Positions 1-11,671 are shown, counted from the stretch's first letter. The stretch is 64,000 nucleotides of DNA from Sisyra terminalis (GCA_958496175.1 OY292279.1:8866001-8930000); one strand, 5' to 3'. Numbers and translations: made by a program. The notes: generated from the letters alone by a model not told the origin.

Positions 1-443
1 TACATTTGTATTGGAGTAACGATACACGTGGATTTTGCAACGCCGTGGAAGATACAAATGTGTGTTACGAGAACGTTTTTCGCTTGGTATCGTATCCTTT
101 CTCAATATCTTTGATGTCGATTTTTTTTTTTTTTGGCAAAACGACATTTTATCTCGACTAAAGAGCAATGAGAAAGAGTCCGTGGGAGAATGGAGTAGGT
201 GGTTTTGTAAGCTCTACACTCGCATATATGTAGTTTTTTCCATTTATTTTATGGCCTGTTGTAAATCAAAATTATTTGCAGCCAAAAATAAATTGAGTGC
301 AAAAAGAAATTTACTTGGAGAGAATAAATAGCGAGTGGCACGAAAAAGAAATTGAGAGATATTTCAAGTTCGGATAAACGACGAAAAGTCAATTTGTGTT
401 TGTCAATATGTTTGAAAAAAATAATTAAAACTTAAAAACCTTA
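1..443. other. No recognisable gene at window start
   Basis: AT-rich sequence with a T-run near 120. An open stretch of 98 codons at 35-331 on the plus strand matches no domain I recognise and is low-complexity, so it is not called as a gene. Confidence 0.4.
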
Positions 444-1188
444 TTAAGGTAGTAGTCTGGTAACTTATGCCTATTTTCATGACTTCTTTGGAGGGTGGTT
501 TTTTATAAGAAAATAAAAATGAATTATCTTGAATATTAAGAGTGTTTTTATTTACATGTTGAAAATATAAAAAAGAAAATTATTTGAAAAAATTTAAAAG
601 TTTATTACTATTATTATTGTCCCTCGAAGTTGGAACCTCAAAAAAATGCACGTGGGTGGCCCGGGTGATTTGGGCTCTTGATGTTATCTGAAATCAAATA
701 TTCTTGATTATTCTTAATCTATAGACATGTCATTCTGGTCGGAACTACTGAAGTTAAATTTCAAGGGTAAATAACAAAATCGCGGACTTTGAAAAAAAAA
801 GTCCTTTTATTTTAGCAAAGAAAGGGTTGTAAAATAAAAAGTTAGGGGTGAAAAAAATTCTCGTTAGTACCGACGAGAACTATAAGTGTGTAGAACAGCC
901 TGTTAAAATTTGAAAGCAATCGGTCTAGTAGAAAAAAAGTTAGGACCCGGGCCGACCAGAAAAACAATGTTTTGAGAAAAACGCGTTTAAAGTTCAACAA
1001 CAAATTTTCATAAGTAAACTTATACTTACGTTTAACTCCAAGGCGCTCTAGGAAACTCGTTATAACTCCCGAAATATTTCGAATTTCTGTCTGAAATTTT
1101 TACAGTATATTTTCAAGACATTGTACTTTCAAATTAAGCAAAAAAAAAATTCAATTTTTGAACCCAAGTTACCAGACTACTACCTTAA
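444..1188. mobile_element. TTAA-flanked nonautonomous TIR element, copy 1
   Basis: A 737-bp unit (448-1184) has perfect 19-bp terminal inverted repeats, GGTAGTAGTCTGGTAACTT at 448-466 and its reverse complement at 1166-1184. TTAA lies directly outside each end (444-447, 1185-1188). A TTAA target is the hallmark of the piggyBac superfamily, although these termini lack the usual CCC start. There is no transposase frame inside, so it would need an outside enzyme. The interior holds AACGCGTTTAAAGTT at about 982, also found in the second TTAA element near 23.67 kb; a related AAATGCGTTTTTCTC lies in the third near 50.34 kb. Confidence 0.8.
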
Positions 1189-1234
1189 ATTAATGAATAA
1201 TAATATATGTCCTATGACTCAATTTCTTCTTTAT

Positions 1235-1273
1235 TACGACGCGTTTCAATACTTTTTGGCTGTCATCATCAGG
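1235..1273 (-). ncRNA. Hammerhead-ribozyme-like motif of the PLE
   Basis: Read on the minus strand the core is CTGATGA (1266-1272), an imperfect stem II from GACAG to UAUU, then GAAA (1244-1247), a mini stem III (ACG-CGU-CGU) and an A at the expected cleavage position. Hammerheads are described for PLE terminal regions, and the placement just after the endonuclease fits. An unpaired U between CUGAUGA and stem II and weakened stem II pairing make catalysis uncertain. Confidence 0.55.
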
Positions 1274-1289
1274 TAATAAATATTTTGTC

Positions 1290-2530
1290 AGTTACAAACA
1301 AATTTTTTATAGGTTGTTTGTTTTATATAATTTGTCGTTAAGGATATTATTTGGATCTAATTTGTGTGCTTTGTATATTTCATATTTTTCCACAGTGTTC
1401 ATATGAGATCCTTTCTTGCAAATATGTAGTGGCTTATAATTTGTTTCGAAATTTAAGCATTAATGATTTTCGTCATAAAGGTGTTTTGATAAATTTGAAG
1501 TTGTTATTGAAGAAGATTTCTTGGGTGTATGTTCCTTATATCTTGTTCCAAAAGAACTACCAATTTGACCAATGTAAAATTTTTCACAGAAACCACATTA
1601 ATTTTTATATATTTCAGTTTTATTTTTCATTGTTTGTTCATAATTTGATTGTTCTTCAGTGGTTTAAGAATTTTCATCATGTTGTTTGTTGAAAATGCGA
1701 TATTGATGTTATTTTTTTTTAGGCAGTTAGTAATTGCAAAATTGAATATATTATTGATTTAATATATTTTTTGTTTTCTCTTGATGTAGTTGGAAGAATG
1801 GATATTTCAGTAAATTTCGATATTATTTTGTCTACGATTGAGCTGTTGTATGCATTGGTAATGGCTATATGTAAAATTATCTTAAATTCTTCCTCACAAG
1901 CTTTGGTGCTAAGAAGGAACTTGATCGCTTTGTGTACTAGACTGTTGTAAGCTGGCATTTTTTAGTTTCTTGGGTGAAATGATGTTTTATGGATGGTTGT
2001 GTTCATTGTTGTTGGTTTTCTATATATAATGTATGACAACTTATCATTTTCATTGGAGATTGTTGTGTCTAAAGAGTTAATTGTTCCATTTAGTTCGTGT
2101 TCTGAAGTGAATTTTATTTTCTGGTTAATTTTGTTCAGATCGGATACCATATTGTTAATCTGTCGGGTAGTTCCATTAAATAATATAAATGTATCTTCTT
2201 CATATTTTCAATAATATATTATAATATTTTTGTTGGTATTGTTCAAAATATATTTATTTTCAAAGTGATTCATGCAAATGTCGGCTAGTAGTCCTGATAA
2301 AGGGGAACCCATGGTCAAGCCTTCCGTTTGGTGATGAAATTTTTAATTGAAAGGAAATAGTTTTGTTGTATAATGGTGGTTAAAAAGTTCATTATGTCGT
2401 TAATTACCATATAATTATATATTTTTGATGTTATACGATTATATTCCACAATTTTGATTATTTATTCAACAGGGACATTTGTGTATAAGTTGACAATGTC
2501 AAGTGATACCATTTTGATGTTCTGTAGTAG
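1290..2530 (-). pseudogene. Penelope-like RT and GIY-YIG endonuclease relic
   Basis: This is the remains of one long frame for reverse transcription plus target nicking. It is open only in pieces: an 80-codon piece at 1719-1958 (post-RT linker, MPAYNSLVHKAIKFLLS...) and a 63-codon piece at 1962-2150. The second catalytic-loop residue is changed (YVDD to YEED), and stops separate the pieces. The C-terminal part near 1290-1600 keeps FYIGQ and RYKEH of the GIY-YIG nuclease and a typical PLE tail (NTVEKYEIYKAHKLDPNNIL). Compared with the copy at 41.9-42.4 kb, the GIY-YIG tail here carries extra stops. It is not functional. Confidence 0.85.
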
Positions 2531-2559
2531 TTTTAGGTTTTTGTATTATTATTTTCCAA

Positions 2560-3420
2560 ATCCAACGACAGTAAAATCTAACTCCTGTATCGCTGAGGAT
2601 TGCACCGAAAAAGTTTTCTTTCTTACACTATTCCAACGGTAATTATGATGGTTTTTATATTAGTAATTTAACTCTCATTACTTCATTGTTGAAACAGCAA
2701 AAACAGCCTTAATATTGAATCTGTTGATGTATAAACAAACTTTTATGCGGATTCTTCCGGGTGCTGATCTCTAGTTGATGGAATCGGTTGAATTTTCGTT
2801 TGTACCTAGACTGGAAAGAAAATAGAGTTTTCCTGCAACCACTGGTTTTCCTTGAGAGATTTTCCAAATCCATCCACGGTAACATCTAGCTACTGCATTG
2901 CTGAGGGTTATACTGACTAAGTTTTTCTTCTAACCCAATCCCAACAATAATTATGATTGTTTTTGTAGTAGAAATTAGACCCCAATTACTTCATTGCAGT
3001 TTCTTCAAAGAAGTAATAAGAGTCTAATTACCCATACGAAAATCTTATATATAATAACCGTTGGGATTGGGCTAGAAGGATTTTTTTTTTCGGTATAATC
3101 CTCAGCAACGCAGTAACTAGGTGTAATCGTCAGTGGATTTGGAAAATCTCCCAAGGAAAACCAGTAGTAGCCGGAAAATTCTATTTTATTCCCGGTTAAG
3201 GTACAAACGAGAATTCAACCGATTCCATCAAAGAGAGACCAGAACCCGGAAGAATCTGTAAAAAAAATTGTAAATACCTCAAATATTCAAAATTATGGCC
3301 ATTTTTGCTATTTCAACAATGAAGTAATTAGAGTTTAATTACTCATACAAAAATCATCATAACTACAATTGGAATAGAGTTAGAAGGATTTTTTTGGGAT
3401 ATTTTTCAATGTACTTAAAC
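2560..3420. repeat. Palindromic repeat centred near 3000
   Basis: Both halves carry the same blocks in opposite orientation: CATTACTTCATTGTTGAAAC near 2677 matches the reverse complement near 3312, and TCCAAATCCATCCACGGTAA near 2864 matches the inverted block near 3135. The related block TCCTTCTAACTCTATTCCAA recurs near 10720. There is no coding potential; it is a foldback-type repeat of unknown superfamily. Confidence 0.6.
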
Positions 3421-3895
3421 TCAAATAAAATTTTTTTGAACTTCAGTTGAAAAAAAAATAACAGTCATTATAAAATTCAACAATAGAATAAGTGTATTTA
3501 CATTTGTAGCTCCACGTTTAACATACCAAACCAAAAATGATAACACTTTAAAAAATATTTTAAATTGAGGAATAATCTTTCGCCAAAAACGAAAATGGAA
3601 AAAAAATCTTCAATTTAAATTTTTTTTTGGACAAATTAATTTGTTTCCTGTTTTTGATAGAAAATTTTCTCTGTTAAACATTTTAATAGAACATTTTGAA
3701 GATTTAAATCGAGTAAAGCTAAACATTTAATGTCTAAACTAATCCTATAACTCTAACGAGCTTCCTTAAATGATTCCAAATGAGCTTTTTAACTTTAACG
3801 TGCTCAAATTAAAGCAAGTTCTAAGCCAACGCCATTGCATCACAACCTAAAAATAATAACAATTATATTAACCCACAACTTTAAGCTTCAAAATT
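3293..3895. repeat. Arm 1 of a long interrupted inverted repeat
   Basis: This segment is the inverted counterpart of 8612-8998 plus 10590-10808. Shared blocks include the TTTGGTATG/CATACCAAA region (3530 versus 8970) and AACGCCATTGCATCACAA (3830) versus TTGTGATACAATGGCGTT (8665). The spacer holds a Helitron and a MITE. There is no gene in the arm. Confidence 0.6.
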
Positions 3896-6097
3896 CACCT
3901 ACTGACGTATGCATTACTTTGACATTTTGTGCTTGCAATACTTCTGCTCCTAGTCAAATCTCAAACTCCAAATTTTAGGTGCATAATACTATCATTCAGT
4001 ACTATAATAAGGTGATATTTCAGATTTTTATCTGGTCCTTCACCAGAGATATTGAGCTCAGAAAATTGCAAATTTTAAAAATTTCCAAATTTTATTATTT
4101 TTTATTTTAAAAAGGTTAAAGTCTCAGACCTAAAATTTTGTTTTTGAAAACTACTAGTACTTAATTGTTTGTAAAAAAAGTTTTAACGTGTAGACTCTTT
4201 CCCTTCCTTCACAATCTTTCCGTGAAAATTGAAGTTTTTACAAATGAGAGGTAAAAATTTAGGCTGAAATTTCACCCCTTAGAATTGCATTTAGGTGAAA
4301 ACGTTTTGTTACAACTTTATAGCTTACTAGCTGATCCCCGCGACTTCGTCTGCGTAACGTAGGTGTAAATTGTATTTTCTTTTTTAAATTTGCTATTTGT
4401 AGTGGTATATGAAAATTATTATTTTTCTTATTTCTTTTACGAAAACCATAATCATACTTAAAAACACTATTTTGTCAACTTTAAAAATACGTATTTAATA
4501 AACTGTTACTTAGAATAAAATAGTTGTATATAATGATCAATTAATTTTAAAAAAATAATTATAAATATCTAAAAAGTACCTAAAAAATCCGTATACCTAC
4601 GGTAGGTATGCCTACCGTGAATCAAGTAATCCGTAAATCAATCAGCATCTATTCATAAATAAAACCTATCGTTAAGTTCCATAAAGTCAGTCATAATTAT
4701 AACTTAAAACAGTCAAAAGTTATCAAAACACTCGCCTAGATATTTAGAATAGTAGTAAAAACCACATTTCATTGTCTCGACTCTCAAATGAACTCTTTTC
4801 TCGAAACTATTTCACAATTTACTAAACTACCGCGAAATTAAAATTTGTTCAATTGCACGAAACCCAGTTCCTCCATAATCAAGTATAACCATTGTGTATC
4901 TATGCACTTATTATTAAAATATCTGAATTTCAACTATATAATTAAACCATTTTCTTTTAGTTAACCGAATTGCTCACTACTCGATATTCGCTCACTATTT
5001 CTAAACGTATTTCGGATTTTTAGGTTTACAATATGTGAAAGCCAAAAAACTTAATGCTGACTAATGAACTTAACCTTTTTCAGATATATATAAGAGTTTC
5101 AATTTTTAAGCAGATCCTACATATTTGAATCTAATAATAAATCAACATTGTTTTATTTTAAGCGATAAAACGTTTCGTCTATTACGAACATATTTTGATA
5201 ATTAAATTTGAAATTTCGATCGTTTGATAGACGTTATGCCGTACTCACTTTGCCACCATTTTTCACTTTTTTAGGGGAGAAATTTTCAAAAACCCTTTCT
5301 TATTATATATCTGCATCGTATAAGAAAAACATTTTCCAAATTTCGTCGACACAAATATCCTTTTATTTGGAAAATACAATGTAAAACGAAAAAACTTATG
5401 ACCTTTATTTTGATCATCATAACTAAAAAGCAATTCGATTTCGCACATTTAGACGTTGTACATACAAATTTGTTGGAAACAGGTAGAAAACGTGGAAGGA
5501 AATAAGAATATTTTATATATTTTCAAGAACAATAATTGATTTTCAAATTTTTCTGAATACCGAAGAAAAGTTAGTTTGGAAGATTTTATATTTTGATTGA
5601 TAATGAAATATATGACAAAAAATTGCTCCCTTGATGTTTTTCAGCAGAATAAATAATTGCTCCAGGTCACAATCATTAGTTCATAAAAATTAAATTTTAA
5701 AAAGTTTGATTGTTGAAAAATAAACAAAAATTAAAAATCGGTTTGTTAGGATAAGTACTACATATACTTTCAAACTAATTTAGTGAAATAACGTTATTTA
5801 AAACGTTGTTACTAAAATGATGTAACAAAAACAGAAACTTATAATTAATAATTTATTTATTAATTGCACTTATTAAATTCAAAATTTCGATTGTTGATTA
5901 ACTTAACATTTTCTCATACAAACTTAGTCATTCCTTTTACTCATTTAGGGTAGGAATTTTCAAAAAAAAAAAAAACCCTTTCCAGACGTCTACTTCTTAA
6001 AAGGAATACATCGAATATTAAAATTTCATCAGTCAGAGGGGATATACAAATACAGGATTTTATGTATGCACGGTTTTAAAAACGTATTTAGTTTAAG

Positions 6098-6140
6098 TTT
6101 ATTACTATTACTATTATTACTACTACTACTATTATTATTT
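6098..6140. repeat. ATT/ACT trinucleotide repeat
   Basis: Imperfect run of TTACTATTACTATTATTACT type inside the Helitron; a matching inverted run occurs in the sister copy near 53580. Confidence 0.8.
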
Positions 6141-6221
6141 TTTGTTAATATTTTAATATTCAGTAACTCTAAAGGTCTATTTACAACAATTTTTTAAAAA
6201 AAAAATAAAAAAAAAAGTTTG

Positions 6222-6298
6222 CTGTAAGATTCGAACCCACGTCTTTATAATTAGTAGGATCAGAATGTTAGAAACTTAAGCCATTACGCTATTAACAT
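6222..6298 (-). other. tRNA-like segment inside Helitron
   Basis: Read on the minus strand it has an A-box-like TAGCGTAATGG and, about 45 nt later, a perfect B-box-like GGTTCGAATC. The spacing resembles internal RNA polymerase III promoters of tRNAs and tRNA-derived SINEs. The acceptor and T stems pair poorly, so it is a tRNA relic and not a working tRNA gene. The same stretch lies in the sister Helitron at 53409-53484. Confidence 0.5.
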
Positions 6299-6616
6299 CA
6301 ACTATGTGTTTTATATATATAAAGGTTTATATTTCAAAGAGGCAATGTTTTAAAATTTAAATTGAATATACTGTGCTTTTTATCAGTTTAACTAAAAATA
6401 TTTTTACAGATTATTTTTTAACTTTAAATTACCTTTCCAATGATATATAACTCACCGGTCTAGTGTAAAAATTTATGTTTTCATCCCTTGGGAATACCTT
6501 CCCTTATTATTTTTTTGGAATGATAAGTAGCCTATAGTCTGTGGGAAAGTCTGTTGTATCTTAATACCAAATTTCATTAAATTCGGTTGTTCCGTTCTTT
6601 AGTTAAATCGGGACAC

Positions 6617-6644
6617 ACAGACAGACAGACAGACAGACAGACAG
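6617..6644. repeat. (GACA)n microsatellite
   Basis: About seven ACAG/GACA units near the Helitron 5' end. The sister copy has the complementary CTGT run near 53068; such repeats are common near the 5' end of this insect Helitron type. Confidence 0.85.
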
Positions 6645-6950
6645 AAAAAAAATTTAAAAATGTTAAATTCGGAATAAGGGCCTCTTGAAACAAATATTTA
6701 CCCTAAAATTGGGTTCAAAATCGAAATGTACAGACAGACGCAAGAATTTTATATATTAGTATAGATATTTTCATGAACCCACTTCTTTTAGTTTCATTTT
6801 GATAGGAAAAATAAGGCCTGAGATAATCAAGTTTCCGCAAACCTTTAAAAGTGCGAAAATGTCTGCGCCTAGTAAAACTAATATGGCCACCACCGGAAAA
6901 CTAAAAATAATAAAATTAAACTAATGATGAATTTGAACTACTAACATGTT

Positions 6951-7128
6951 GGGGTGATAGCAAGGTTTATAAAATACACAGGTGGCCTCATGGTGGCTAC
7001 GTGACGTATTCAGAAGAAATTCGTACATATCTTCAGACTTATTCGAATTTCAAAATTCTTCGTATGACGTCATATTTTTTTTTTCTAATGGGGCAACCTG
7101 TGTAATTTATAAACCTTGGGGATGATAG
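6951..7128. mobile_element. 158-bp MITE, copy 1 (9-10 bp target duplication)
   Basis: The element (6961-7118) starts CAAGGTTTATAAAATACACA and ends with the near-perfect inverted counterpart ending in CCTTG. Flanks GGGGTGATAG (6951-6960) and GGGATGATAG (7119-7128) form a 10-bp duplication with one mismatch. The TSD length suggests a Mutator-like or related superfamily. A second copy sits inside a LINE at 56291-56453. Confidence 0.8.
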
Positions 7129-8611
7129 CACACAAATTTTTTTTTTTTTTTAAATGGTCGAGCAACCATTTCATTTATTTTTGGACCACTGTATTTGGAC
7201 TGACCCGTTGTGTTCCCTTATTAATGTTGCGGTTACCAATTAGTACTTAATTCCCAAAATTGATTGAAAGATTGTTTAGTAGTAAACAAGTTTATTTTTA
7301 AATACTTTCCTCATTCAATATTTATTTTTACTCCAGCTTGAAAAGCTTAAGCCTTTGTTGTTTATCATAAGATTCCTAAAATATCTTTTTTCTGTTTTTG
7401 TCGTTTCATTTTCTTCAAGTGATACTTTTTTTTCTACGTATATTAAATTTCGTTTGCCAAACCGAGTTTGTGAAGAAGCTTTTCAAATTGCGAAATTCGA
7501 AACTTTTCTACTCAAACACAGAAAAATATTATGGTAAATAGGCGAGGGGTGTATCGATAAAAGAGTTTGAAATTACTTTTTTTTCGACATTAGATTTAAC
7601 CGAACCGTTGACACCACATTATTCGATCATTTATCATGATGTCTTCGTGGGTACGTTGACGAGGACTACTTACGTCTTTTTTGCCCATACTTTACCGACG
7701 AAATGAGGTGAGACGGGCGAGACGAAATGCGACGCGACATGATAAAATGATATTTTATCAACAGTTTTCAAGAGTTTCGTACACTTGTCATGGATAAGTT
7801 CAACAGTAATAAATCTGTACAAAGTAAACAACCCATCCAAAATGATCTTAGAAGTTTGATGAAAGCTCGAAACGAAACCGAAAAAAAATGAGACTAAAGC
7901 GAGCTTTTACGAAAACAGTTTTTTCCTTCAAAACAAATACAACTTTTAAGACAATTACAGCTTTCAAGAAGATGTCTGCAAAAAGGTGGAGAAAAAAAAT
8001 ACAAAAAATCCAAGCTCCAGTAATATCTTTTCATCAAACTTGTCTTCAAATATATTTTTCCAGTTTATGTTCAAGTCAATGAGTTTAAAAAGAAATCAAT
8101 AGAAAGTGTGCTTTGAAGAGAGCTTTCCGCACCTGTTGAGTCCATAGCTCAATGATAGAAGAAATTAAAAACGTAAAAACAATTCATTCATCCACTTCAA
8201 CGACCATTTTTCTTCATTCCATCACAAAAACTACAGCTCTTCTTTTAATTTTCTTTTTCTCTGTTGCACCATCTTTCAACCGGTTTCAACAATGCAACAT
8301 TTCACAATTTCATATCAATAAAATATTACACTTTTAGAAGACTGACTTATACATGAAACATCACTTTTCAGATTGAAGTGTATAGGAACTACAAGAGTAA
8401 TTTTTCAAATAGAAAATTGTCTTATCGTCGAGAAGTTTCTTTCGAGAAGTTTCACAAATGTGAATTGAATTATCCATATGGAAGATCTTTACTATTATTG
8501 AATAGATTCAACAAAGCTTTCAATATTCTATGATAAAATCGTCAATAAAATTTATTCCTCTAACCCGTGCCTTTATCTTGTTTTGAACTATTGCAATTTG
8601 ATGCAGTTTAC
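7129..8611. other. No gene recognised
   Basis: AT-rich with a T-run near 7140. Open stretches of 60-64 codons on the plus strand (7355-7537, 7888-8082, 8152-8337) are basic, Lys/Phe/Thr-rich and resemble nothing known. The less AT-rich patch 7600-7760 could be unique DNA. Confidence 0.4.
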
Positions 8612-8998
8612 TTAATTTTCAAGCTTTAAAGTTGTCGGTTAATGTAATTGTTATTATTTTTGGATTGTGATACAATGGCGTTAGGTCAGAACAAATTGGA
8701 GCACGTTAAAGTTAAAAAGCTCATTTGGAATCATTTAAGAAAGCTTGTTAGAGTTATAGGATTAGTATAGACATTAAATGTTTAACCTAACTCGATTTAA
8801 ATCTTGAAAATGTTTAACAGAGAAAATTTTCTAAAAAAAACATGAAACAAATTTTATTCAAAAAAATTTAAAACTGTAGATTTTTGTCATTTTTTCCAAT
8901 TTCGTTTTTTTTTTGCAAAAAATTATTCCTTAATTTAATATATTTTTTTAAAATGTTGACATTTTTGGTTTGGTATGCTAAACGTGAAGCCAAAAATG
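8612..8998. repeat. Arm 2 (proximal part) of the long inverted repeat
   Basis: Reverse-complement match to about 3510-3895. The arm is split after CAAAAATG by the DUF7869-carrying element and resumes at 10590 (CAAATGTAAAT). The uninterrupted partner reads ACAAATGTAAAT, which is empty-site evidence for that insertion. Confidence 0.6.
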
Positions 8999-10589
8999 AA
9001 GCATTGGGTACAACAAGGGCGTATGATGTAAACTAGAGTTTCGAGAAAAATGATAATGAAAGTTTTAATGTCTTATATTATTTTAATACTTATAATTTGA
9101 CTTACATTAACTTTATTATTTATTGGGCCAATGATTTAGTCAAAGGATTAAGGTATTATAACTATTTTACAGCATTCAGAAATATCTTAAAATTATTATT
9201 TTTTTTACTTGTACTATCCACCCTTGTTGCACCCAACTGGTAAAACAGAAAGGACGTTAATTTTACCATTGATTTTTAAGGAAAATAACTAACAATTTGA
9301 ATACTTATATAATTACTTTTAATTACAATGTAAGTTGAACATGTCTATTTATAACAATCACCGTTCAAATATTCAACTTTCTTAATCATTTTTTTTTGGT
9401 TTCCGTAATTTTAATTCATCAAAATATTCACTAGATTGAAGGGAATTTTCCGAATCAGCTGCAACTGGCCTCCTGGACGGTCCAGCCTGATCTTTCAGGC
9501 CTACTTGGAAGGTCAGAATTTGTTTCAACCACTCAGCATTTTCAGGTTTCATGAAAGGTGTCAAGGATAAAACGTCCCTAATCTTTATGTCTTTTACTTC
9601 AGGTTTTTCTACCTGCTGCAAATGCAAATCATGTTTGCTTACTGGCAAAACATTCTTCTTAAATGTAAAATTAAGATCCGGGGATGCATAAAATCTTGAG
9701 GTCGTTATCACTCCTTCAGGACTAAAGTCTAGTTTAACATATTGCTGTATAGCAAACCGAGCTTTGTTTTTTACAGTGGCTGTGGGTGTCTTAGACAAAA
9801 AGACCTGTAAACCTTTATTCCAATCTTCAATAAGGTAGCTAGCCATCATTGCATTGAACGGGCTAGGATTGCTTCTTGCTGATGACATCACTTTCAAGTA
9901 TTGTTCAGCTGACTCAATAGTTTCCAAAGATTTTAGCAATATGCCATACCTTCCGAAATTTCTGTCACATTGGTTATAAGAGTGGCCTCTTACTGGAAAT
10001 ATATGTTCAATTGACATGTTTAAGCTGTTGGCCAGCCATGTGGAGAACATTACCACTGTTATATTTTTGTTTTGGCCTCCACAAGCATCAGAAAAAAATA
10101 CTATCTTCTTCATATAGGTAATTTTTGCAACTTTTCTTTAACAAAATGATGTATGAAAGAACAGACAGTGTTGGGTCCCTTTTTGGAATCAATTTCTATA
10201 AAATAATAATAGGAACTTGATCCATCATTGTGACAGTGAATGTTGAAGTTGAAAAGCCATAGTAATCTTTTATAAAATTGTGAAGTTATGTTAAGTTTTG
10301 GTATGTGCAAATTATGAGCATAATCAAACTCCAATACAAATGTTTCTGTGCCAGGATTATTCTGAACTGACTCCAAAAGCTTTTTTAAGTTCGAATTTAA
10401 ACGCACTTTTGTTATCTATGCAACAAGGGCGTAGCGCCACCTTCGAAATTAATGATCCTCAGGTCACCTGGAAGTGGCTGATCGAAACAAGTTTTTGGGA
10501 TACAAAACTAGATGGCTTTATGCATGTTTTGATGTAATAACATCAAAACGGGCTTTGGGTACCGAACACCCTTGTTACCCCCAATGCTT
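8999..10589 (-). mobile_element. 1.6-kb TIR element carrying a DUF7869-like gene
   Basis: The left end AAGCATTGGGTACAACAAGG (8999-9018) and right end CCCCCAATGCTT (10578-10589) form imperfect inverted termini. The motif GGGT-CAACAAGGG or its complement recurs subterminally (9225, 10421, 10572). The host repeat flanks are CAAAAATG on the left and CAAATG on the right, where the intact partner arm has a single CAAATG, consistent with a 6-8 bp target duplication. The only gene is the DUF7869-like relic, so it is the natural transposase candidate. That role is inference. Confidence 0.65.
9382..10412 (-). pseudogene. DUF7869-like protein, frameshifted and 5'-truncated
   Basis: Two overlapping frames make one protein. 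The upstream piece (10110-10412) has the FYKRLLWLFNFNIH...KKGPNTVCSFIHHF region, and the downstream 243-codon piece (9382-10113) has FFSDACGGQNKN and HIFPVRGHSYNQCDRNFG, the two signature blocks of the DUF7869 family that is highly multiplied in insect genomes. They meet at an ATGA overlap (TATGAAG near 10110), so a single-base frameshift separates them. A stop lies just upstream of 10412, and the usual N-terminal half of about 300 residues is missing. The conserved Asp residues and RNase-H-like look suggest a transposase-type nuclease, but the enzyme role is not established. Confidence 0.8.
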
Positions 10590-10904
10590 CAAATGTAAAT
10601 GCACTTATTCTTTTGTTGAATTATATAACGACTGTTATTTTTTTTCAACTGAAGTCCAAGCAAAATGTATTGCAATAAAATTTGGATGTTAGTACATGGA
10701 AACATACCCGAAAAAAAATCCTTCTAACTCTATTCCAATGATAGTTATATGTTGGTTTTTGTATGAGTAATTAGACTCTCATTACTTCATTGTTAAAACA
10801 GCAAAAACGTTAGAGTTATAGGATTAGCATTGATATCAAATGTTCAACTTTACTCGATTTAAATCATGAAAATGTTTCACTATTGTTTAATGAATAACAA
10901 TTAA
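10590..10904. repeat. Arm 2 (distal part) of the long inverted repeat
   Basis: Continues the arm after the insertion: CAAATGTAAATGCACTTATT matches the inverted 3490s, and CCTTCTAACTCTATTCCAA (10722) matches inverted 3375. From about 10808 a block (GTTAGAGTTATAGGATTAG) repeats sequence already present at 8750, so the arm has an internal duplication. Confidence 0.55.
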
Positions 10905-11631
10905 GATTGTTTACGAAGATTTTCCAACCAACTGGAGCCTATAGTGCTGGATCATATGGAAATTCCGTGGAGTGAGAAAAAAACGCTTGTTAATTATCTG
11001 GGCATAGTTCTGGACTCGAAATTAATTTGGCAAGGTCAAATTTCAAGTAAAATCAGAGAAGCCAATCCTCGACTTATCCAACTATACCCACTTATCAATA
11101 GAAGGTCTCGTCTAAGTATGGAATGTTCAATGATGATATACAAATCAGTCATTAGACCACTTCTCACATACTCTTGCGCCATCTGGCTTCCATCCTCAAA
11201 GAAAAATCACAATGACCTCCAGGTATTCCAAAATAGAGTCTTGAGAATCAACTAAAGCTCCATGGTATGTGAGAAACCACCAAATTCATCACGAAATCAA
11301 CGTCCCATAGAAGATTTTCCAATCCAACTCGCAAGGAATTTCCTTAACGGCCTAGAAAATTGTCCTAGTGCAGTAGAACTAGACTTGGGGGAAACTTTAA
11401 AACAAAGAAGGCTGAAGTGGAAACTTCCTCAAGAGTTTTAAGAAATAGCAGTTGCTTGATCACATGGCCAAGCACATGCAAAAAATAAAAAAATACAAAA
11501 GACAGAGGAATGAAGTTCGACTTATTCAGTTACTAAAACGCCGCTGAAGATCAATATCCTGCTATCACCGCCATGATATAGCGGCACTTGCTGAACAGGT
11601 GCAAATTACTTAAAAGTCCACAAAAAAAAAG
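10905..11631 (+). mobile_element. 5'-truncated non-LTR retrotransposon (LINE) 3' fragment
   Basis: The plus strand encodes the RT thumb and C-terminal region: VNYLGIVLDSKLIWQ, then IYKSVIRPLLTYSCAIW, then after a stop a tail reading PWYVRNHQIHHEINVP and QLARNFLNG. These are Jockey-clade signatures. It ends near an A-run at 11621-11630, consistent with a poly(A) tail. The catalytic part of the RT is absent, so it is dead on arrival. Confidence 0.8.
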
Positions 11632-11671
11632 TTTCTAACAGAAACTAGAGATTAATTAACTTATTAAAAAC

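Larger units (their letters stand above)
1189..2545 (-). mobile_element. Penelope-like retroelement, 5'-truncated copy A
   Basis: The minus strand encodes, in order, reverse-transcriptase motif A (SLDIVNLYTNVP near 2470-2510), the LTMGSPLSGLLADI block near 2285-2325, a degenerate YVDD site reading YEED near 2195, the YRKPTT-type linker near 2000-2040, and a GIY-YIG-type endonuclease remnant (CEKFYIGQ near 1570-1600, then RYKEH). A hammerhead-like motif follows at 1235-1273. This order is diagnostic of Penelope-like elements. The copy abuts the right TTAA of the preceding element and is 5'-truncated at motif A. Several stops and frameshifts make it inactive. Confidence 0.85.
4327..6765 (-). 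mobile_element. Helitron, 2.4-kb nonautonomous copy 1
   Basis: On the minus strand it starts with TCTATACTAATATATAAAA and ends with a GC-rich hairpin (CGCAGACGAAGTCGCGG) followed by GATCAGCTAG. It lies between A (4326) and T (6766), the A|T insertion rule of Helitrons. There are no inverted repeats and no target duplication. No Rep or helicase frame is present; a 61-codon open stretch at 5263-5448 is shared with the other copy but has no known domain. The element carries GACA repeats, a trinucleotide repeat and a tRNA-like stretch. A near full-length sister copy lies at 52950-55309 and a short one at 32833-33697. Confidence 0.85.

Noticed and set aside
35..331. 98-codon open stretch at window start
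   Set aside because: Contains a homopolymer-driven Phe run and no recognisable domain.
6222..6298. Functional tRNA gene
   Set aside because: A and B boxes are present but the acceptor and T stems pair poorly and no clear anticodon loop exists; kept only as tRNA-like.
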